From contig JBAYMN010000020.1 of the NCBI GenBank assembly GCA_041663585.1, forward strand, positions 1-17,143: a stretch of DNA of 17,143 nt. Direction: 5' to 3'. Below the pieces are notes generated by a model. The model had not been told where the DNA came from. It was given only the letters and a program-made list of their open reading frames with translations, and searched no databases. The position numbers and the translations under genes were made by a program. Of this stretch, positions 12,981-17,143 are shown one piece after another (positions within the stretch are counted from its first letter, which is position 1; every line of letters starts with the position of its first letter). This DNA comes from JALOBO01 sp023228225 (GTDB lineage Bacteria > Bacillota > Clostridia > Christensenellales > UBA1242).

Positions 12981-13370
12981 TTATTCTTTAATGGTATCCA
13001 GCACAACTGTAATGTGGCTGGTACGCAATAATAATCTGTTTGAACGACCGCGTGCTCTAATATCCATTCTTTTAAGTGTAGGTCCTGGATCTGCGTGACA
13101 TTCTGCAACAAATAATTTATCTTTATTAAGACTTAAATTATTTTCCGCATTAGCCGCTGCCGAATCCATAACTTTTTTAATAAGTGGTGAAGCCGCCTTT
13201 GGAGTATTCTCTAAAATTGCACACGCTTCTCTATACGATTTACCACGAACGAGGTCCATAACAATACAAACCTTGCTAGAACTTATTCTTACGAATTTTG
13301 CAATAGCGCTAGGGCGGTTGTCTTTGTTTATTATGCGTTTTGCCGCTTTTTCTCTAATTCTTTTTGCCAT
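12981..13370 (-). CDS. rplV: 50S ribosomal protein L22
   Basis: L22 has a long beta-hairpin that lines the peptide tunnel near the macrolide site. The core is recognisable: AKFVRISSSKVCIVMDLVRGK, AILENTPKAASPLIKKVMDSA, NAENNLSLNKDKLFVAE, DPGPTLKRMDIRARGRSNRL and TSHITVVLD. At 129 residues it is about 15-20 longer than B. subtilis L22 because of a basic N-terminal tail (AKRIREKAAKRIINKDNRP). The ATG at 13370 has GGAGG about 13 nt upstream, a longer spacing than its neighbours. It lies 21 nt after rpsS. Confidence 0.97.
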   Translation of the reverse strand: MAKRIREKAAKRIINKDNRPSAIAKFVRISSSKVCIVMDLVRGKSYREACAILENTPKAASPLIKKVMDSAAANAENNLSLNKDKLFVAECHADPGPTLKRMDIRARGRSNRLLLRTSHITVVLDTIKE

Positions 13371-13391
13371 AATCTAATAACTTCCTCCATT

Positions 13392-13682
13392 CTACTTTTT
13401 TGATGCGGATTTAAGTGTAGTTGTTTTTGCACCTGCGTGACCTTTAAATGTACGGGTTGGAGCAAACTCACCAAGTTTATGACCGACCATATCCGAAACA
13501 ATATATACAGGTATATGTTTTTTACCGTTATGAACGGCTATTGTGTGTCCTACGAATTCTGGATAAATCGTAGAGGAGCGTGACCATGTTTTAATTGCTC
13601 GTTTTTCGCCAGATTCATTCATGGCCAATATTTTGTTTTTAAGCCTCTCTTCTACAAAAGGCAATTTTTTAATTGATATCAC
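13392..13682 (-). CDS. rpsS: 30S ribosomal protein S19 (GTG start)
   Basis: S19 lies in the 30S head with S13 and contacts the 50S subunit. The 96-residue product has the family blocks AIKTWSRSSTIYPEFVGHTI, AVHNGKKHIPVYIVSDMVGH and KLGEFAPTRTFKGHAG. The N-terminus differs from the usual SRSLKKGPF: here it reads MISIKKLPFVEERL, with Leu in place of Gly. The start codon is GTG 13682, preceded by AGGAGG at 8 nt. A stop (TAA) in frame three bases upstream rules out an earlier start. The AGGAGG itself follows the rplB TAG directly. Stop is TAG. Confidence 0.97.
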   Translation of the reverse strand: MISIKKLPFVEERLKNKILAMNESGEKRAIKTWSRSSTIYPEFVGHTIAVHNGKKHIPVYIVSDMVGHKLGEFAPTRTFKGHAGAKTTTLKSASKK

Positions 13683-13694
13683 TTACTTCGCCTC

Positions 13695-14522
13695 CTAATT
13701 TACACGTTTAATAATGAATTTTGAAGTTGTTTTTTTCTTATCTCTTGTCTTATAACCTAGTGTAGGTTTACCCCAAGGAGTTTCAGGACTTGGCCTTCCA
13801 ATCGGACTTTTGCCTTCACCGCCACCATGCGGGTGATCAACTGGATTCATCGCTGAACCACGAACCGTGGGTCTAACTCCCATGTGGCGTTTTCTTCCGG
13901 CTTTACCAAGTTTAATAATTTCGTTTTCCAAGTTGCCAACTTGTCCAATTGTAGCACGACAAGAAAGTTTAATTAAACGGGTTTCACCTGACGGCATACG
14001 AATTGTAGCATAATCGCCTTCCTTAGCCATAAGTCTTGCACTAATACCTGCTGAACGGGCAATTTGTCCGCCTTTGCCAGGACGCATTTCAATATTATGA
14101 ATTACAACACCTTCTGGAATATCTTTAAGTGCTAATGAGTTACCGGTTTTAATATCGGCGCCTTCACCACTACACAGTATATCGCCTACATTAAGTCCAA
14201 TGGGAGCAAGTATATAGCGTTTTTCACCATCAGCGTAATTTAAAAGTGCGATATATGCAGTACGGTTAGGATCATATTCAATTCCTACTACTGTTGCAGG
14301 TATACCATCTTTATTTCTTTTGAAGTCAATAATTCTGTATTTAACCCTGTTTCCGCCACCAATATGTCTTACACAAATTTTACCCTGATTGTTGCGACCG
14401 CCTGATTTTTGTTTTGTGGTCAAAAGGGATTTTTCGGGTTCAAATTTTGTAATTTCTGCAAAACTTGCCGAAGTTTTGTGTCTTTGGCCCGGAGTTAGAG
14501 GTCTGTATGTTTTTACTGCCAT
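13695..14522 (-). CDS. rplB: 50S ribosomal protein L2
   Basis: L2 is among the most conserved ribosomal proteins; it is needed for subunit joining and supports the peptidyl transferase centre. It has 275 residues. Markers are MAVKTYRPLTPGQRHKTSAS, KSGGRNNQGKICVRHIGGGN, the long SH3-like domain with EMRPGKGGQIARSAGISARL (145-164), and MNPVDHPHGGGEGKSPIGRP (225-244) containing His230, equivalent to the essential His229 of E. coli. It ends TSKFIIKRVN. AGGAGG precedes the ATG. The stop is TAG and is followed at once by the rpsS binding site. Confidence 0.98.
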   Translation of the reverse strand: MAVKTYRPLTPGQRHKTSASFAEITKFEPEKSLLTTKQKSGGRNNQGKICVRHIGGGNRVKYRIIDFKRNKDGIPATVVGIEYDPNRTAYIALLNYADGEKRYILAPIGLNVGDILCSGEGADIKTGNSLALKDIPEGVVIHNIEMRPGKGGQIARSAGISARLMAKEGDYATIRMPSGETRLIKLSCRATIGQVGNLENEIIKLGKAGRKRHMGVRPTVRGSAMNPVDHPHGGGEGKSPIGRPSPETPWGKPTLGYKTRDKKKTTSKFIIKRVN

Positions 14523-14540
14523 TTTATTCTTCCTCCTAAA

Positions 14541-14831
14541 TTACTTTAAACTGTCAAAGAATTCAATTGGTTTTGAATCCGCTGTAAGTTGAACAAATGC
14601 TTTCTTCTGCTTTGCGGTATAACCTTGGGTTTTTCCTTGACGCTTTAATTTTCCACGCACATTAAGCGTGTTAACTTTTGCTACCGAAACCTTAAAAATT
14701 TCTTCTATCGCCAATTTAATTTCCGTTTTATTAGAATTTACATCTACAAAAAATGTATATTTTTTATTAGGAATGTCAGCATAACTTTTTTCGGTTAATA
14801 GTGGCTTTATTATAATATCATACGCTTTCAT
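14541..14831 (-). CDS. rplW: 50S ribosomal protein L23
   Basis: L23 sits at the tunnel exit and is the main docking site for trigger factor and SRP. The product is 96 residues: MKAYDIIIKPLLTEKSYADI, KYTFFVDVNSNKTEIKLAIE, EIFKVSVAKVNTLNVRGKLK and a basic loop before KKAFVQLTADS. The frame is open for 18 codons upstream, but those lie inside rplD and do not match L23, so ATG 14831 is the start. It overlaps the rplD stop by one base (TAATG), with AGGAGG about 13 nt upstream. Translational coupling to L4 is likely. Confidence 0.97.
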   Translation of the reverse strand: MKAYDIIIKPLLTEKSYADIPNKKYTFFVDVNSNKTEIKLAIEEIFKVSVAKVNTLNVRGKLKRQGKTQGYTAKQKKAFVQLTADSKPIEFFDSLK

Positions 14832-15457
14832 TATTCTGCATAAGCCTCCTCTAATTGTTCTATTGCTTCCTTTGTGAATATGCATTTTTGCGATGCAACA
14901 ATATCATATACATTAAGTAAGTCAATGGTTGTAGTTTTTACATTTGCTAGATTGCTGGCCGCTCTCATAAGAATTTCATCATTAATAGGTGTCACAAATA
15001 TAACAGATTTGTTGGCTTTGAATGCATCTAATATCGCCACAACTTCCTTAGTTTTTGCATCTATTAATTTAAATTGGTCTATAACGATGATTTCTTCATC
15101 AACAAGTTTTTGGCTTAATGCGCTTCTAAATGCTATGTCCTTTGCAACTTTGTTGACTTTTTTTGAATAATCACGAGGCTTTATAGCAAACGCCATTCCG
15201 CCACCTCTAAACTGAGGAGCAACAGTGTTAGCGTGTCTTGCCTGACCAGTATGCTTTTGTGCATATGGTTTTTTCTTTCCACCGCGTACTTCTGATTGTG
15301 AAAGTGTCGATTTTGTACCTTGACGCGCATTTGCGTTCATAGCGACTATAACTTGATGAATTAATGGTTCATTATAATCAAGCCCAAATATTTCATCGTT
15401 AAGGTTAAGTTCGCCAACAGGATTTGCCTGCATATCATATAATTTAACTTTTGCCAT
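14831..15457 (-). CDS. rplD: 50S ribosomal protein L4
   Basis: L4 has a long loop that reaches the peptide tunnel constriction; in E. coli it also represses the S10 operon through the leader RNA. Its 208 residues show MNANARQGTKSTLSQSEVRG (39-58), then the loop GGKKKPYAQKHTGQARH and QFRGGGMAFAIKPRDYSKKV. The C-terminal Rossmann-like part includes VIFVTPINDEILMRAASNL and a terminal Glu-rich helix. AAGGAG precedes the ATG. Its gene is third in the operon, directly relevant to the long leader upstream of rpsJ, although L4 control here is only a hypothesis. Confidence 0.98.
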   Translation of the reverse strand: MAKVKLYDMQANPVGELNLNDEIFGLDYNEPLIHQVIVAMNANARQGTKSTLSQSEVRGGKKKPYAQKHTGQARHANTVAPQFRGGGMAFAIKPRDYSKKVNKVAKDIAFRSALSQKLVDEEIIVIDQFKLIDAKTKEVVAILDAFKANKSVIFVTPINDEILMRAASNLANVKTTTIDLLNVYDIVASQKCIFTKEAIEQLEEAYAE

Positions 15458-15477
15458 TTTAGTAATTCTCTCCTTTC

Positions 15478-16104
15478 TTAACGCTTAACTGCTTCATGCA
15501 CATTTACTAATCCACCATTTGGTCCAGGTATTGCACCTTTAATCAAAAGCAGATTTTTATCTGTATCAATGCGGGCTACTTGTAAGTTTTGAATTGTAAC
15601 TTGATCTACTCCATAATGTCCAGGCATTTTCTTTCCGGGAAACACTCTGGCTGGCCAAGTATTAGCACCCATCGAACCAACTTGTCTATGAACAGGTCCG
15701 ACACCGTGCGTCATTTTTAATCTATGCGCATTCCAGCGTTGAATAGTTCCAGTATAACCATGACCTTTTGAAATACCGGTTACATCAACTATATCGCCAA
15801 CATTAAATATATCGCAAGTAATTTTTGAACCGACTTGGTAATCACCTTCAAGATCAAGTTCGCGAAGATATTTTTTAGGTTCTAAATTTGCTTTTTTGAA
15901 TATTCCACCCAAAGGCTTTGTAACCTTTGCGACTTTGACTACACCAAACGCAACTTGAACGGCGTGATACCCTTCTTTTTCTTCTGTTTTAATTTGTGTT
16001 ATTTCACAAGGGCCAGCCTCTACTACCGTTACCGGTATAACTGTACCATCTTCGGCAAATATTTGAGACATTCCTAATTTCTTGCCAATTATTGCTTTTT
16101 TCAT
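15478..16104 (-). CDS. rplC: 50S ribosomal protein L3
   Basis: L3 initiates 50S assembly, and its extension approaches the peptidyl transferase centre. At 208 residues it is normal. It begins MKKAIIGKKLGMSQIFAEDG, with VIPVTVVEAGPCEITQIKT next. The internal extension carries GISKGHGYTGTIQRWNAHRL, MTHGVGPVHRQVGSMGANTW and PARVFPGKKMPGHYG, and the C-terminus IKGAIPGPNGGLVNVHEAVK is typical. GGAGG is 6-7 nt before the ATG. It lies 17 nt after rpsJ. Confidence 0.98.
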   Translation of the reverse strand: MKKAIIGKKLGMSQIFAEDGTVIPVTVVEAGPCEITQIKTEEKEGYHAVQVAFGVVKVAKVTKPLGGIFKKANLEPKKYLRELDLEGDYQVGSKITCDIFNVGDIVDVTGISKGHGYTGTIQRWNAHRLKMTHGVGPVHRQVGSMGANTWPARVFPGKKMPGHYGVDQVTIQNLQVARIDTDKNLLLIKGAIPGPNGGLVNVHEAVKR

Positions 16105-16121
16105 TTTTCTTCCTCCGCCGC

Positions 16122-16430
16122 TTACAGTTTGATTTTAATATCTACGCCAGCCGGCAAGTCAAGTTTCATAAGTGAATCAACTGCTTTTGGTGATGGACTG
16201 TAAATATCAATCAGTCTTTTATGTGTTCTCATTTCAAATTGTTCACGCGAGTCCTTGTATTTATGCGGAGAGCGTATAACAGTAACCACTTCCTTATCAG
16301 TAGGTAGTGGAATCGGTCCCGAAATTTGAGAACCGGATTTTTTAGCAGTTTCCACAATTCGTGATGCTGCTTGGTCGATTAAGTTTGCATCATACGCTTT
16401 TAACTTAATTCTAATTCTTTGTGTTGCCAT
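16122..16430 (-). CDS. rpsJ: 30S ribosomal protein S10
   Basis: S10 is a 30S head protein, also known as NusE in transcription antitermination. It has 102 residues, the exact family length: RIRIKLKAYDANLIDQAASR, ETAKKSGSQISGPIPLPTDK, SPHKYKDSREQFEMRTHKRL and LDLPAGVDIKIKL. AGGAGGA lies 6 nt before the ATG. It is the first gene of the cluster. Unlike in many Firmicutes, no tuf or fusA precedes it; upstream lie a long leader, a promoter and an unrelated terminated gene. Confidence 0.98.
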   Translation of the reverse strand: MATQRIRIKLKAYDANLIDQAASRIVETAKKSGSQISGPIPLPTDKEVVTVIRSPHKYKDSREQFEMRTHKRLIDIYSPSPKAVDSLMKLDLPAGVDIKIKL

Positions 16431-16656
16431 AAATTTCCTCCTAACATTCTACCGCCTTAATTTTACTATCTTTGGCAACTTGCAAGTGCGTACACTGTGC
16501 CGTGTGTGCCATACTGTGAAACAAAAAAATAAACTTGAAAATTAAAGGTCGGTCGTTTAAATTTAATTTAAACAATTGTCCGCAGAAATTCTCTCTAAAA
16601 GCCTGCTAAGTACGCTTTTTTAGTAACTTCCTGCATCATCCTATAATTTCACAGTA
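16431..16656 (-). promoter_or_regulatory. Long structured 5' leader of the S10 operon
   Basis: From the predicted start near 16655, about 225 nt precede rpsJ. The first ten bases (UACUGUGAAA, 16656-16647) pair perfectly with UUUCACAGUA at 16521-16512. Inside this helix are: (a) a stem GCAGGAA/UUUCUGC (16634-16628 with 16588-16582, one G-U pair), enclosing CUAAAA/UUUUAG; and (b) a hairpin GUUUAAA/UUUAAAC at 16573-16555. A U7 run lies at 16529-16523, just before the closing strand. Downstream is a GC-richer stretch with a second CACAGU (16499-16494) that could compete for the 5' strand. Ribosomal protein autoregulation (L4-like) is inferred from position; no known motif is recognised. I judged folds by eye. 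Confidence 0.6.
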
Positions 16657-16661
16657 AGTGT

Positions 16662-16690
16662 ATTCTACACCATACCGTCAATTAAGTCAA
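16662..16690 (-). promoter_or_regulatory. Main promoter of the S10-spc-alpha cluster
   Basis: On the minus strand TTGACT (16685-16690) and TAGAAT (16662-16667) are separated by exactly 17 bp, each one base from the sigma-A consensus. AT-rich sequence lies upstream (about 16691-16710), as in an UP element. The predicted start is near 16655, between a terminator-like hairpin and the leader. It is the best-scoring promoter in the window by eye. Confidence 0.82.
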
Positions 16691-16719
16691 TGCTTTTATA
16701 CAAATAATTTGCTACTTTT

Positions 16720-16758
16720 TAAAAATCCCACATACAAATTTATGTCGTGAGATTTTTA
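16720..16758 (-). terminator. Hairpin terminator of the rightmost gene
   Basis: The minus-strand transcript reads TAAAAATCTC (16758-16749), then a 3-nt bulge, ACATA/TATGT around a 6-nt loop, then GGGATTTTTA (16729-16720). The outer stem is 10 bp with one U-G pair, and the 3' arm supplies a UUUUU tract. On the plus strand the same site has a C-A mismatch, so it favours minus-strand termination. It starts 25 nt after the stop of the unrecognised gene and isolates it from the S10 promoter. Confidence 0.7.
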
Positions 16759-16783
16759 TATAATTTTATTAGATATTAAATCG

Positions 16784-17116
16784 CTATTTTTCCTCCTCTA
16801 ATTCAATAGGTTTTTCGGGGTAAATAATTCTACTATCTATAAACTCGCATATTTTTCTTTTATCTTCTATTTTTATGTCTTCAATTTTTGTCTTCTCAGC
16901 CCATTTTAAAAGTTTTTTAGGAGTGATTATAATCTCATTTGAATAACTAAAAAACTCTTCTTCTTTTACTTGCCCAACTGACATTGCACAAAATGCTTCG
17001 TTAGTAATCAAAGTTAATTTATTATTTTTTAAAACATTTTTATAAATACCAATAATATAATCAACGACTTCTTCTATTGTTTGTTTTATATTGCTTTCGT
17101 TTGTACTTAAATTCAT
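16784..17116 (-). CDS. Unrecognised small acidic protein
   Basis: The frame of 110 codons starts at ATG 17116 and ends with TAG. I do not recognise the family. The product is rich in Glu, Lys and Ile, with no cysteine motif or membrane segment. A predicted N-terminal helix (TIEEVVDYIIGIYKNVLKNN) is followed by a mixed region (ITNEAFCAMSVGQVKEEEFF) and a charged C-terminus ending IELEEEK. No clear Shine-Dalgarno site precedes the ATG, and the frame remains open to the window edge, so the true start may lie outside. It is co-directional with the ribosomal genes but separated by a terminator and the S10 promoter, so it is probably a separate unit. Confidence 0.6.
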   Translation of the reverse strand: MNLSTNESNIKQTIEEVVDYIIGIYKNVLKNNKLTLITNEAFCAMSVGQVKEEEFFSYSNEIIITPKKLLKWAEKTKIEDIKIEDKRKICEFIDSRIIYPEKPIELEEEK

Positions 17117-17143
17117 AAGTTTCGATTTTACAATATAATAGCG

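Noticed and set aside
16575..16645. T-box-like start (GATGATGCAGGAAGT ... AGAGAG) in the S10 leader
   Set aside because: No UGGNACCGCG T-box sequence, no specifier region and no terminator/antiterminator follow; the gene is not an aminoacyl-tRNA synthetase or amino acid gene.
1..17143. CRISPR arrays, insertion sequences, tRNA or rRNA genes
   Set aside because: No spaced repeats, transposase frames, terminal inverted repeats or tRNA-like cloverleaf sequences were seen on either strand.

Overview
This window is a complete, uninterrupted S10-spc-alpha ribosomal protein supercluster of a low-GC bacterium, almost certainly a Clostridia-like Firmicute. The clues are AT-rich DNA, strong AGGAGG-type ribosome binding sites before nearly every gene, zinc-binding (CxxC) forms of S4, S14, L24 and L36, a small KOW-domain protein between map and infA, and rpsD inside the alpha operon. 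I cannot name the genus. All 32 housekeeping genes lie on the minus strand and are read from right (about 16655) to left (421).

Right edge, 17143-16431: an unrecognised minus-strand gene (about 110 codons) ends in a likely hairpin terminator. A good promoter follows (TTGACT, 17 bp, TAGAAT), then an unusually long leader of about 225 nt before rpsJ. The leader has a 10-bp helix at its very 5' end that encloses two smaller hairpins. It is the best candidate here for an uncharacterised regulatory RNA.

16430-5632: rpsJ-rplC-rplD-rplW-rplB-rpsS-rplV-rpsC-rplP-rpmC-rpsQ (S10 part), then rplN-rplX-rplE-rpsZ-rpsH-rplF-rplR-rpsE-rpmD-rplO-secY (spc part). Gaps are 11-21 nt, with three TAATG stop/start overlaps and one 14-nt overlap. 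These genes supply ribosomal proteins and the SecY translocon pore.

5631-3532: a strong internal promoter (extended -10 TGGTATAAT) precedes adk-map-KOW protein-infA-rpmJ. adk and map overlap by 50 nt, and Adk has an atypical P-loop.

3531-421: a 167-nt gap rich in repeats and hairpins precedes rpsM-rpsK-rpsD-rpoA-rplQ. Because rpsD (S4) is in this operon, the gap could hold an S4-type autoregulatory leader. The run ends at a 16-bp hairpin with U-rich flanks on both strands, shared with a convergent plus-strand gene of unknown function that is cut by the left edge.

Window-wide traits: none of the 34 stop codons is TGA (27 TAA, 7 TAG), and several ribosomal proteins carry extra lysine/glutamate-rich tails or insertions (L24, S5, L17, L16, L29, L22, L5).
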